This document shows positions 1-9,788 of a stretch of 64,000 bases of DNA, in pieces. The stretch is from Acinetobacter bereziniae LMG 1003 = CIP 70.12. Lineage in GTDB: Bacteria > Pseudomonadota > Gammaproteobacteria > Pseudomonadales > Moraxellaceae. The stretch covers positions 1,356,620-1,420,619 of the forward strand of contig NZ_KB849755.1 of the NCBI RefSeq assembly GCF_000368925.1. Reading direction: 5' to 3'. Position numbers and translations under genes: made by a program. The stretch's first letter is position 1; each line of letters opens with the position of its first letter. The notes beneath the pieces are model-generated. The model was given only the letters and a program-made list of their open reading frames with translations, searched no databases and was not told the origin of the DNA.

Positions 1-2
1 AA

Positions 3-251
3 GTCCATGCAGATTTTGTAGCGATCCATCCTTTTGTTGATGGAAATGGACGTACATCTCGATTATTGATGAATCTTGAATTGCTTAAATCTGGTTATCC
101 ACCAAGTGTAATTACTGTAGAAAATCGATTAGCTTATTATGAAGCTTTAGACCAATGGATGGCGAATGATCACACTGAACCATTTATTCATTTGGTTGCT
201 AATGCCGTATTGGATGGATTTAAACCTTATCAGATGATCTTAGGAATTTAA
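3..251 (+). CDS. Fic family protein, C-terminal part (gene starts before the window)
   Basis: Only the last 82 codons are in the window, read in the frame starting at base 3. They contain the Fic core motif HPFVDGNGRTSR at about bases 27-62, which matches HxFx(D/E)GNGRxxR. In this family the histidine is the catalytic base and the GNGR loop binds nucleotide phosphate, normally transferring AMP to a target hydroxyl. The conserved C-terminal helix region follows and the gene stops at TAA 249-251. The N-terminal part is missing, so I cannot say whether an inhibitory helix or a DNA-binding domain is present, or whether this is a toxin or a housekeeping Fic protein. Confidence 0.85.
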   Translation, partial: VHADFVAIHPFVDGNGRTSRLLMNLELLKSGYPPSVITVENRLAYYEALDQWMANDHTEPFIHLVANAVLDGFKPYQMILGI

Positions 252-500
252 ACAATAAATCCTATTTTCAATAATACGTAGGATAGATTACTGAAAGGAA
301 ATTGTAGATCCAGCATTATCTTGAAATTCGCAATATTATTCTATTTAAATAAGCAATTACGCTACTTTTCTAGCAACATAGTACAATAAAAATTTAATAG
401 AAAAAACAATAACGTGATTTTTATTCTATGCTTTTAATTACCAAATAGTTAAATTAAAATTAATATAAAATTTAAATCAGATAAATAAAATGGAAAGGTC

Positions 501-1088
501 ATGGCAGGTGGTTCACAGATAATTATCAATAAAGAGCTGAAAATCTGCATTTTTATAATATTAATTGCGATTATTATCATCATCTTTCTAGAAACTAAGG
601 CAAGAATAACCATGCAAAAAGAACCGACTTTAAGTTTTTCGACTCTAGCTCATCAAGACATAGACCCTGAAATTCAAATCAATATAAGACTCATCAATAA
701 CATCAAAGAAAAGGGATCAAGTAAAAATAAATTGATTACACTGTTAAAAGATGGTGTTTTTTATCCCTTAAACAACACAAAAGACTTTCCAATGTATGAA
801 TTATTTATTAAACGAAATCATCAATTTGCCTATATTGCTAGTGAAAATATCTATTTCAGCGAGGATAATTCATCGATCAGAGCCAATAGTGACCGAAAAG
901 GAATTATTTTTATCAATCCTACTATAGCTGATGACTCGATTACTCTTGAATATCATCAATATTATGAAGAAAAGCAGACTCAATATTCAAAACGTTTGAA
1001 ACTATCTGATTCATATAAATATAACAGTCGAATGTTCAATCAACAAACGACACTAGATGATTTTGATCAGGTCAATATCTTAAAATAA
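501..1088 (+). CDS. Hypothetical protein with N-terminal membrane anchor, 195 aa
   Basis: I do not recognise the family. The ATG at 501 has a purine-rich Shine-Dalgarno (GGAAAGG, 492-498) a few bases upstream. Residues 14-30 are almost all I, L and F (IFIILIAIIIIIFLE) and form one strong transmembrane or uncleaved signal anchor. The remaining 160 residues are polar and lysine-, asparagine- and tyrosine-rich, probably a periplasmic domain, with no cysteines or obvious catalytic motif. The DNA is very AT-rich compared with the metabolic genes downstream, which fits a lineage-specific gene. It stands alone between the Fic gene and a converging cold-shock-domain gene. Confidence 0.6.
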   Translation: MAGGSQIIINKELKICIFIILIAIIIIIFLETKARITMQKEPTLSFSTLAHQDIDPEIQINIRLINNIKEKGSSKNKLITLLKDGVFYPLNNTKDFPMYELFIKRNHQFAYIASENIYFSEDNSSIRANSDRKGIIFINPTIADDSITLEYHQYYEEKQTQYSKRLKLSDSYKYNSRMFNQQTTLDDFDQVNILK

Positions 1089-1102
1089 CTCAAGTCAATA
1101 TC

Positions 1103-1135
1103 TTAAAAAAACCAAAGGCATTTAAATCAAATGCC
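1103..1135 (-). terminator. Intrinsic terminator of the small cold-shock-domain gene
   Basis: On the minus strand a 7-bp stem (GGCATTT / AAATGCC, 1117-1135) is followed by a run of T (complement of 1104-1111), just after the stop codon of the minus-strand gene at 1155. Confidence 0.65.
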
Positions 1136-1154
1136 CCCCAATTTTCCACAGCGA

Positions 1155-1448
1155 TTACTTTCTAAAATTAGACAACAAAGTATTGGTAATCGACTTATTG
1201 TTCTCAACAACTCTCGTCTTTTTGGCCTTGGCGGAGTGGTCTTCTACCCGTTCGATTTTAGCGGCTTTCAACTTACCGTTATTTTCAACCACAATAAATT
1301 TAACTCGCTCGTTACGCTTTGGTTCTCCCTCAGCAAGCGGAAAATCAGAAATATGGAAGAAAATGTCCTGCTCAAGCCCACCAATAAATCCAAAGCCTCT
1401 TTCAGCATCGTATTGTTTAATTTTTCCTTGTTGGAATTCAGGCTTCAT
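1155..1448 (-). CDS. Small cold-shock-domain protein, 97 aa
   Basis: Residues 6-65 form a cold-shock domain: GKIKQYDAERGFGFI carries the RNP1-like motif (GFGFI) and DIFFHISDF the RNP2-like motif, as in the CspA fold that binds single-stranded nucleic acid. The protein is longer than the usual 67-70 residues; the C-terminal 30 residues are basic and polar (KAKKTRVVENNK) and may add RNA affinity. The domain variant (FFHISDFP, then a GEPKRNERVKF-like stretch) is the same as at the N termini of the two larger membrane proteins at 9789-11698, so these appear to be paralogues. It is monocistronic with its own terminator. The role in RNA binding is inferred. Confidence 0.8.
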   Translation of the reverse strand: MKPEFQQGKIKQYDAERGFGFIGGLEQDIFFHISDFPLAEGEPKRNERVKFIVVENNGKLKAAKIERVEDHSAKAKKTRVVENNKSITNTLLSNFRK

Positions 1449-1550
1449 ACATATTCCTCATCGCAGTACACAATCTGTGTATTATACCCTGATCTTGATC
1501 AATAGATAAAATACAGGCTATCTATCGACTAAACATAAAGAATATCCATA

Positions 1551-1577
1551 AAAAAGCCCGCTTTTCAGCAGGCTTTC
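1551..1577 (-). terminator. Intrinsic terminator of the emrAB pair
   Basis: On the minus strand AAAGCCTGCT-GAAA-AGCGGGCTTTTTT forms a stem with one mismatch and a T tract, 16 bases past the stop codon of the efflux permease gene. Confidence 0.75.
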
Positions 1578-1592
1578 AATAACACTTAAAAT

Positions 1593-3119
1593 TTAATGGA
1601 CATGCCCTGCGCCCACATTACCTTTCGGTTTAGGGCATAACCAAATAATTAACCCTGCAAAGATAAATACCATCGCAAAAATCAAAAACACATGATTGAC
1701 TGAAAGTGTTAAAGCTTCCTTATCCACCAAGTTAGAAATCGTCCCCAAAGCCATTTCTGGGCTAAAACCACTATTGACCAAATTACGCTGGGTTTCTTCG
1801 ACATGCATGGTTGAAACGATTTCGCTCCGTGCCAACTTGGTATGATCATCCCAAATCGTCACAGCCAGAGATGCACCTATCGCCCCTGCCATTGTTCGCA
1901 TAAAGTTCATTAAACCCGCAGCAGAAGCTACTTCATCTGGGCGAACCACGCCCAAAGCAATACTGGACAAAGGAATAAAGAAGAATGGCACCGCAAAACC
2001 TTGAATAATCTGTGGCCAAGCCAATACCATAAAATCTGCATCAGTGGTCCAAAATGAACGCATCAAGGTCACGCCACCCAAAATCATCAAACCAAAACTC
2101 GACAATGCTCTTGGATCATATTTGGTTGCCATTTTCGCCACAATCGGTGACATCATCAAACTACCAAAGCCCATCGTTGCAGTGAGATAACCTGCCCAAG
2201 AAGCGGTATAGCCCAAGTTGATCTGTAACCATTGTGGAATCAATACAATACTGCCAAAGAATGCTGCAAAGGCGAAAGCCAGCGATATTGTAGCAATGGT
2301 AAAACCACGGTATCGGAAAATCTGTATGTTGACGATGGGATGTTTTTCATAATATTCCCAAATGAAAAAGGCAATAAATCCAACCACCAAAATCACAGCC
2401 AAAATACAAATAAAGGTATTATTGAACCAGTCCCGTTCATGCCCTAAATCTAGCATGAGCTGCAATGCACCAATCCAGATAATCAGCAAAGTTAAGCCAA
2501 TGGTATCAATAGGTAATTTTGCAATCGGGGTTTCTGCTGTTTTCATCAAACGCATGACACCCAAAGCACAGATTACACCTACAGGAATATTGATAAAGAA
2601 AATCCAATGCCAAGACCAATTATCACTGATCGTTCCACCCAGAATTGGACCTAAAATTGGACCAACCACTGTGGTCATTGCCCACATACCCATTGCTTGC
2701 GAATGCTTTTCAGGCGGAAAAATACGCATGAGCAGCGTTTGGCTCAATGGCATGATTGGACCACCAAATAAGCCTTGCCCAATACGACAGATCACCAGCA
2801 TTGCCAAACTATTGGATAAACCACACAGAATGGAAAATGTGGTGAAACCGATCAAACTGATGGTAAATACCCGAACAGCACCAAAGCGCCCAGCCAACCA
2901 GCCTGTTAAAGGTACACAGATGGCTTCAGCAACAGCATAAGAAGTGATGACCCAAGTTCCCTGTGAACTTGAAACCGCTAAACTTCCCGTAATATGTGGT
3001 ACAGAAACATTGGCAATGGTCATGTCCAACACGACCATAAAATTGGCAAGTGCTAAAAAGAATGCAGCGAGGAGTAAACGTCCGCCTTTCAGCTCATTTT
3101 GAAATGTTGCTGTATTCAT
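1593..3119 (-). CDS. emrB: EmrB/QacA-type drug:proton antiporter (MFS, DHA2 family)
   Basis: A 508-residue membrane protein with about 14 hydrophobic segments, as in the DHA2 drug:H+ antiporters. The first segment contains LDMTIANVSVPHI, the D-x-(T)-(I/V)-(V/A)-N-V-A-x-P-like motif D1 of the 14-TM group. WLAGRFGAVRVF is motif A between TM2 and TM3, and GPILGPILGGTI is motif C, diagnostic of exporters. It lies 6 bases downstream of the HlyD-type adaptor gene and shares its terminator, so the two are co-expressed as a pump that would join an outer-membrane TolC-type channel encoded elsewhere. Substrates cannot be read from sequence; amphipathic drugs or siderophores are typical. Confidence 0.9.
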   Translation of the reverse strand: MNTATFQNELKGGRLLLAAFFLALANFMVVLDMTIANVSVPHITGSLAVSSSQGTWVITSYAVAEAICVPLTGWLAGRFGAVRVFTISLIGFTTFSILCGLSNSLAMLVICRIGQGLFGGPIMPLSQTLLMRIFPPEKHSQAMGMWAMTTVVGPILGPILGGTISDNWSWHWIFFINIPVGVICALGVMRLMKTAETPIAKLPIDTIGLTLLIIWIGALQLMLDLGHERDWFNNTFICILAVILVVGFIAFFIWEYYEKHPIVNIQIFRYRGFTIATISLAFAFAAFFGSIVLIPQWLQINLGYTASWAGYLTATMGFGSLMMSPIVAKMATKYDPRALSSFGLMILGGVTLMRSFWTTDADFMVLAWPQIIQGFAVPFFFIPLSSIALGVVRPDEVASAAGLMNFMRTMAGAIGASLAVTIWDDHTKLARSEIVSTMHVEETQRNLVNSGFSPEMALGTISNLVDKEALTLSVNHVFLIFAMVFIFAGLIIWLCPKPKGNVGAGHVH

Positions 3120-3125
3120 AAGCGA

Positions 3126-4283
3126 TTACTTCGCTGATGAGGTATCGACCTCAGCATTCATGGACAACCCCACACGTAATGGGTGTTCAGCCAATTCTTT
3201 AGGATCAAGTTTGATACGTACTGGTAAACGCTGCACCACCTTAATCCAGTTACCTGTCGCATTTTGTGCAGGAATCAAAGCAAATGCAGAACCTGTGCCT
3301 CCAGAAAAGCCAATCACTGTGCCATGATATTCAACATCCTTACCATATAGATCAGAGGTTAAAGTTGCCTTTTGACCGACTTTGACATTCTTTAACTGGC
3401 TTTCTTTAAAGTTTGCATCGACATACAGATCAGCTATTGGCACGATTTTCATTAAACTTGCACCAGGCGCCACACGTTGCCCAATTTGAATGCTACGACG
3501 GGCAACAATTCCGTCTAGCGGTGCTTTAATTTCAGTCCGTTGTAAATCTAAAAGCGCTTGATCAAGTTTTGCTTGAGCTACCAATACATCAGGTGTTGAA
3601 CTTTGTGAGGTACCACGAATTAATGCTTCATTGGCATCTAAGTTACTTTGCGCTGCTTTTCGTTTTGATTCAGTTTGGGCAAGCGCCGCTTTTGCGACAT
3701 CAACACTAGCTTTAGCATTATTTAAAGCACTTTGTGCTTTGCTAAATTCTTCCTTCGATATTGCACCTGTTGCACTTAATTGCTGACGGCGAGCAAATTC
3801 TTGTTGCGCTTGCTGATATGCGACTTCGGCTTGTGCTACTTGTGCTTTAGCACTATTAATATCGTCTGTACTTACCAAAATTTGCGAGGACAATGAACTG
3901 CTATTTGCAGAACTTTGTGTATATTGGCGCTTTGCCTTAGTTAAGGCTGCTTCGGCTTCGGCAACCGCAATTTTAGCATCACGATTATCAATAATTGCCA
4001 ATACATCGCCTTTTTTCACTTGCTGCGTATCACTCACTAAAACTTCAGCCACCTGACCACTGACCATTGAAGTAATTTCAGCAGTTTCAGCACCAACATA
4101 GGCATTGTCTGTTTCCACAGTATTGCTAAACACTAAAGCCCAAATTGCATATAGAATTGCTGCTGCGACAACAATAATGGCAAAAATCTTCAGCATTTTT
4201 TTACGTTTTTGTTTGGCTTCCAAATCCGCTTGCGCTTCATTTTCATCGTTTGGAGAGGCATTCGTCGTTTGCGCTTCAGTCAT
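3126..4283 (-). CDS. emrA: EmrA-type HlyD-family periplasmic adaptor subunit
   Basis: 385 residues. A charged cytoplasmic tail (1-29) is followed by one transmembrane anchor (about 30-52, MLKIFAIIVVAAAILYAIW), then the biotinyl-lipoyl-like half motif (VETDNAYVGAETAEI), a long alanine/glutamine-rich coiled-coil hairpin (about 100-235), the second lipoyl half (APLDGIVARRSIQIGQRVAPG) and a beta-barrel domain ending near 375. This is the standard EmrA layout. It bridges the inner-membrane MFS pump to an outer-membrane channel. It is first in the two-gene operon, and the spacer upstream (4284-4496) must hold the promoter; no divergent regulator gene is present. Confidence 0.9.
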   Translation of the reverse strand: MTEAQTTNASPNDENEAQADLEAKQKRKKMLKIFAIIVVAAAILYAIWALVFSNTVETDNAYVGAETAEITSMVSGQVAEVLVSDTQQVKKGDVLAIIDNRDAKIAVAEAEAALTKAKRQYTQSSANSSSLSSQILVSTDDINSAKAQVAQAEVAYQQAQQEFARRQQLSATGAISKEEFSKAQSALNNAKASVDVAKAALAQTESKRKAAQSNLDANEALIRGTSQSSTPDVLVAQAKLDQALLDLQRTEIKAPLDGIVARRSIQIGQRVAPGASLMKIVPIADLYVDANFKESQLKNVKVGQKATLTSDLYGKDVEYHGTVIGFSGGTGSAFALIPAQNATGNWIKVVQRLPVRIKLDPKELAEHPLRVGLSMNAEVDTSSAK

Positions 4284-4496
4284 CGCATATTCCTAGCTTA
4301 CTTGGACTTGTCAAAACATCAGTGCATTTTAAGGATATAAACTGAACATCAGCTTAATCACTTTTTTGGGAGTTCTGCGTGATGGTTGAATAAGTCAACT
4401 TCTTAAAATTGTGGTGCTCAATTTTACAGGCAAAAATCATATTATGAGAATAAAAATATTACTCTAAAGTTTATCTTTATAAAATAGATCAATCTT

Positions 4497-4764
4497 AGGG
4501 TCTATTGATATTTCATAAATGGCTTGCGTTGTAGGTTAAAATTGAGCAGGCAAGGCATGAAATAAAGAGAATAGCGATACTATTTTCGAATTTCATAACG
4601 CAGGCTGAGATAATTTTAGCCACAACCCTTCGGGACTATTGTGTTTTTTGCCGCTACGTCGTTACGAACTACTTATTTAGAATGACTAAATTTCGTACTC
4701 CGCGCCTAGTATCGACTAAAAAACGCACACAGTCGCAAGCATAGACGAACTGTCAATAGACCCT
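4497..4764 (+). mobile_element. MITE-like non-coding element, copy A
   Basis: A 268-bp non-coding segment with imperfect terminal inverted repeats (starts AGGGTCTATTGATATTT; ends CTGTCAATAGACCCT). A clearly homologous segment lies in inverted orientation at 55978-56259. Long shared blocks include the core GCTTGCGTTGTAGGTTAAA, AATTTTAGCCACAACCCTTC and ACTACTTATTTAGAATGAC. No ORF of useful size is inside. The ends resemble the TGTTGxCA-type ends of IS5/IS6-like elements, so the element may be moved in trans by a related transposase; this is inference. I could not see a convincing target duplication. Confidence 0.75.
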
Positions 4765-4792
4765 GTGCTATTCATATTTTTTTAAAACCAAA

Positions 4793-4824
4793 TAAGCCAT
4801 CAAAATATGCTTTCCGATGGCTTA
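4793..4824 (-). terminator. Probable terminator hairpin of the thioesterase gene
   Basis: A perfect 9-bp stem TAAGCCATC / GATGGCTTA with a 14-base loop. Read on the minus strand it is followed by TTTGGTTTTAAAAAAA, a weak T-rich tract, about 50 bases after the stop of the minus-strand gene. Confidence 0.4.
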
Positions 4825-4877
4825 TATTGACATAAACAATACAAAAGTGTACTGCCTAGTACACTTTGTCAGCGTGA

Positions 4878-6524
<1,647 letters not shown>

Positions 6525-6676
6525 ATTCTCACGCTGCTATAGATGATACCTATGGATGTCATCCCCTATTGTCTTCAATAGGACTACATTTTAAATGTAA
6601 ATTTTTTTGCGATGGATGGACTCACGTATGGGTCGCAAAAAAATGTTTAACAATGAAGCGCAATGCGCTTTGAATT

Positions 6677-6713
6677 GGTTTGATCTACTGTTGTTAACAC
6701 AGTAGATCAAACC
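6677..6713. other. Long perfect hairpin without T tract
   Basis: GGTTTGATCTACTGT at 6677-6691 pairs perfectly with ACAGTAGATCAAACC at 6699-6713, leaving a 7-base loop. Neither strand has a T run after the stem, so it is not a standard intrinsic terminator. It lies between hemB and thiO, both on the plus strand. Confidence 0.6.
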
Positions 6714-6818
6714 AAAAGTTAATCGAGTGATCAAAATCATTTTACGATGATGCCATCGTACAGAAATATAGGTTGAACTCTCGTTCATTCAAATTTATTT
6801 ACTTTTACAGAATACACC

Positions 6819-7946
6819 ATGCATATTGCCATTATCGGTGCTGGAGTAAGTGGCTTACTCAGTGCACTTGAACTTATTGAACAAGGCTGTAAAGTCACCC
6901 TATTCGATCAACAACATGCTGGACAAGCCGCTTCTTGGGCAGGCGGTGGTATTCTGTCTCCGATGTACCCTTGGCGCTATCCACAAGAAGTCAACCATTT
7001 GGCTCAATATGGCAAGCAACTTTACCAAGATTGGAATCGAAAACTATTCCCTAAAACAGGTATAGACTTTGAAATTCATGAAACTGGCATGTTGATCTTC
7101 GACGAAGCAGATTTTGAGATTGGACTCAATTATAAAGACCAATACCAAGAACCCATGCAACATTGTGAATATTTATCCAGAGAAAAACTTAAACAAGTTA
7201 ATCCACAAATTTCTGAACAATTTCAACATGCGATCTACTTTCCACAGTTAGCCAATGTACGCAACCCTCGACTACTCAAATCACTGATCAGCTATCTAAA
7301 ACAACATCCTTTGGTTGATATCCGTGAAAACACATGGATTGAGAAATTTAATATTCAAAATCAACAGATTCAATCTGTTCAAACTGCAAATGGGCAAAAC
7401 TTTTCAGCTGATCATTTTGTGATTGCAACAGGTGCTTGGTCTAATTGTTGGAGTGAACAGTTGCAGTTAACGATTCCTGTTAATCCTGTTCAAGGTCAGA
7501 TGATGTTGTTTAAAACTCCTGAAAACTGGCTTCCAACCATGTGCATGAACAATGTCATGTATCTGATTCCACGTACAGATGGACATATCGTATGCGGTTC
7601 GAGTATGAATCATATTGGCTTTGATCATCGCCCTAGTATCTCTGTACAACAAAGCATTTATAAAGCGTGTATTGAAATGGTGCCTGAATTGGTCAATTTT
7701 CCAATTGTGAAGCAATGGGCTGGCTTGCGCCCAAGCTCGCCAACAGGCATTCCTTATATTGGAAAAATGCCAGAGCTCAATAATTTATGGGCGAACTTTG
7801 GACATTATCGTAATGGCTTATGTATGGGACCAGCCTCAGCTCAACTGCTTAGACAATTGATTTTAAAACAGGAAACGTTTGTAGATGCCAACGCCTATTC
7901 AACCGAACGGTTGAAGCAAAATATTGTATCAAGAGTCGTCTCTTAA
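6819..7946 (+). CDS. thiO: FAD-dependent amine oxidase, ThiO/glycine oxidase type
   Basis: 375 residues, with the FAD-binding Rossmann motif at the very N terminus (IIGAGVSGLLSALELIEQG) and the DAO-family C-terminal signature (WAGLRPSSPTGIPYIGKMPELNNLWANFGHYRNGLCMGP), where the arginine normally binds the substrate carboxylate. The AGGGILSPMYPW stretch is characteristic of ThiO-like proteins. Glycine oxidase supplies dehydroglycine for the thiazole half of thiamine in some bacteria; other D-amino-acid or sarcosine oxidases share the fold, so the exact substrate is inferred. No other thi gene is in this window. It stands alone downstream of hemB. Confidence 0.75.
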   Translation: MHIAIIGAGVSGLLSALELIEQGCKVTLFDQQHAGQAASWAGGGILSPMYPWRYPQEVNHLAQYGKQLYQDWNRKLFPKTGIDFEIHETGMLIFDEADFEIGLNYKDQYQEPMQHCEYLSREKLKQVNPQISEQFQHAIYFPQLANVRNPRLLKSLISYLKQHPLVDIRENTWIEKFNIQNQQIQSVQTANGQNFSADHFVIATGAWSNCWSEQLQLTIPVNPVQGQMMLFKTPENWLPTMCMNNVMYLIPRTDGHIVCGSSMNHIGFDHRPSISVQQSIYKACIEMVPELVNFPIVKQWAGLRPSSPTGIPYIGKMPELNNLWANFGHYRNGLCMGPASAQLLRQLILKQETFVDANAYSTERLKQNIVSRVVS

Positions 7947-7975
7947 TTTTGCAGAAAATATTTTCTGATTGTGAA

Positions 7976-8000
7976 GAGAAAGATCCGTGATATCTTTCTC
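7976..8000. terminator. Hairpin between converging thiO and fpr
   Basis: A 9-bp perfect stem GAGAAAGAT / ATCTTTCTC with a 7-base loop between two converging genes. The T tract is poor on both sides, so it is only a possible bidirectional terminator. Confidence 0.4.
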
Positions 8001-8017
8001 TCATCTGAAGAGATCAT

Positions 8018-8779
8018 TTACCAATAATTTTCAACAGCAATATTGCCTTCACCACGGCGGTTCATGGTTAAACCACGGGCTTTAAGCGCCGCTTTGGTAT
8101 CATCGACCATCTGTGGATTACCGCACAACATGACATGTGTGGTTTCGACATTAAAGTGTAAATCAGCAGCTTTTTCCAACTCACCATTTTCAATCAATAT
8201 CGGTAAGCGATCATGCAAGGCTGCGTGTGGGTCTCGTGTAATAATAGGAATAAATTTAAACCCTGTATGCCCTTCACCAAATTGCTCTGCGATCTCTTGG
8301 ATACGATCCACATAGGCCAATTCAGATGCGGTTCTTACGCTATATACCAAATTGATTTTTTTGTATTTTGACCATGTTTCAAAGTCTTGTAACATCGAAA
8401 TAAATGGCGCCAATCCCGTACCTGTTGCCAGTAACCACAAGTCTTGCGGAAGTGGTAATTGATAACGTGCCAAAGTTAAGAATCCGTATGGAATCTTTTC
8501 CAAATACAGTTCATCACCCACTTTAAGATGTTGTAAATTTGATGTGAATGCACCATCGGGGACAACAATTGAAAAAAATTCCAGTGTTTCATCAAAAGGC
8601 GAGGAAACCACGGAATATGCCCTTACCACCAAATCATCACCGACTTTTAAACCGATTCGAGCGAATTGCCCTGCGGTGAATTTAAAATGAGCAGGTCGAG
8701 TCATGGTGAAACTAAAAAGCGTATTCGTCCAACGATGAACAGATAAGACCTTTTCTATGCTAAATTTTTCAATTGACAT
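8018..8779 (-). CDS. fpr: Ferredoxin/flavodoxin--NADP reductase
   Basis: 253 residues, the length of the bacterial subclass I FNRs. The FAD-binding domain (1-100) carries RAYSVVSSP, the RxYS-type motif that stacks on the flavin. The NADP domain carries GTGLAPFISML (pyrophosphate loop) and MLCGNPQM near the C terminus. It ends in ENYW, with an aromatic residue at the terminus as in the Pseudomonas/Azotobacter type. It exchanges electrons between NADPH and ferredoxin or flavodoxin and helps in oxidative stress. It is divergent from a LysR-type gene 82 bases away, the same arrangement as fpr/finR in Pseudomonas, which suggests that the regulator controls it. Confidence 0.9.
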   Translation of the reverse strand: MSIEKFSIEKVLSVHRWTNTLFSFTMTRPAHFKFTAGQFARIGLKVGDDLVVRAYSVVSSPFDETLEFFSIVVPDGAFTSNLQHLKVGDELYLEKIPYGFLTLARYQLPLPQDLWLLATGTGLAPFISMLQDFETWSKYKKINLVYSVRTASELAYVDRIQEIAEQFGEGHTGFKFIPIITRDPHAALHDRLPILIENGELEKAADLHFNVETTHVMLCGNPQMVDDTKAALKARGLTMNRRGEGNIAVENYW

Positions 8780-8861
8780 AATTTCTTCGTGGCATGAAAC
8801 ATAGTGCTCATGGTAGCATGCCTATATAATGTATGAATATTAAAATGTTAAGGCTCTACTT

Positions 8862-9743
8862 ATGCGAATGACTTTACGCCAACTGGCTGTGTTTGTTGCT
8901 GTCGCTCAGGAAGGTACCGTAACCAAAGCAAGTGATGCAGTTCGGTTAACTCAAAGTGCAGCAAGTATGGCTTTGGCAGACTTAGAGGATGGTTTGGGTG
9001 CTCCTCTGTTTGACCGTTTAGGGAAACGACTACAATTAAATGATTTAGGACGATTTCTATTGCCACAAGCTTTAGAAATCTTAGGTCGCTGTGAAGCTTT
9101 TGAACAAGCCGCCAAAGGTGAATTGCAAAGTATTGACTTACGTATTGGTGCCACACTGACCATTAGTGATTACTTAATGCCTGATTTAATGGCGGATTTC
9201 CTACAAATTCAACCCCAAGCTCATTTACAGCTTCAAGTCGGTAATACACGCCAGATGATCGAAGCAGTTAATCAGTTTCAACTTGATTTGGCTTTAATCG
9301 AAGGCTCTTGTTTCTTACCTCAATTGCAATGTATACATTGGCGTGATGATGAGCTTGCCGTGTGCTGTTCACCTAGTCACCCTCTTGCCAACTTACATCG
9401 TGAACTCAGACAATCTGATTTCCAACATGTAGAATGGATTTTACGTGAGGAAGGCTCTGGAACACGTGAAGTATTTGATAATGCGATTCTTAAAGACCTT
9501 CAAGATGCCAATATCCGCTTAACATTGGGTCATAACGAAGCCATCTTAAAAATAGTCGCTGGTGGCTTAGGTATGTCGTGTATCTCTAAATTGGCTATTC
9601 AACCCTTACTGGATAAGGGACAATTGGTGATTCTAAATACTCCTTTCTGGCAACTGGCTCGTCCATTGTTTATGTTAGTACACCGTCAGAAATACCAAGG
9701 TCCTGGCTTAAGAGCCTTCATGAAGTTTTGTGAAAGTAAATAA
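8862..9743 (+). CDS. LysR-family regulator divergent from fpr (FinR-like)
   Basis: 293 residues. The N-terminal winged helix-turn-helix (about 3-62) reads LRQLAVFVAVAQEGTVTKASDAVRLTQSAASMALADLEDGLGAPLFDRLGKRLQ with the typical A..L..SQSA.S..I..LE..LG..LF.R pattern of LysR proteins. The rest is the periplasmic-binding-like effector domain. The short divergent spacer (8780-8861) with fpr suggests that it controls fpr, as FinR does in Pseudomonas; this is inference from synteny. ATG 8862 and ATG 8868 are both possible starts. A clear terminator follows. Confidence 0.85.
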   Translation: MRMTLRQLAVFVAVAQEGTVTKASDAVRLTQSAASMALADLEDGLGAPLFDRLGKRLQLNDLGRFLLPQALEILGRCEAFEQAAKGELQSIDLRIGATLTISDYLMPDLMADFLQIQPQAHLQLQVGNTRQMIEAVNQFQLDLALIEGSCFLPQLQCIHWRDDELAVCCSPSHPLANLHRELRQSDFQHVEWILREEGSGTREVFDNAILKDLQDANIRLTLGHNEAILKIVAGGLGMSCISKLAIQPLLDKGQLVILNTPFWQLARPLFMLVHRQKYQGPGLRAFMKFCESK

Positions 9744-9747
9744 ATTT

Positions 9748-9778
9748 AAAGCTCCACTTGGAGCTTTTCTTTTTGCTT
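9748..9778 (+). terminator. Intrinsic terminator of the LysR gene
   Basis: AAAGCTCCA-CT-TGGAGCTTTTC followed by TTTTTGCTTTTT, directly after the stop codon at 9743. Confidence 0.8.
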
Positions 9779-9788
9779 TTTGAATGGG

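Larger units (their letters stand above)
4284..4877. other. Intergenic region upstream of emrA: promoter side, MITE-like element, terminator
   Basis: No convincing open reading frame. 4284-4496 is AT-rich and should contain the emrA promoter. 4497-4764 is the MITE-like element listed separately. 4793-4824 is a hairpin that probably terminates the thioesterase gene. Confidence 0.6.

Noticed and set aside
1131..1509. Two plus-strand frames of about 110-120 codons opposite the small cold-shock gene
   Set aside because: They are antisense shadows. The minus-strand frame shows a clear cold-shock domain and its own terminator.
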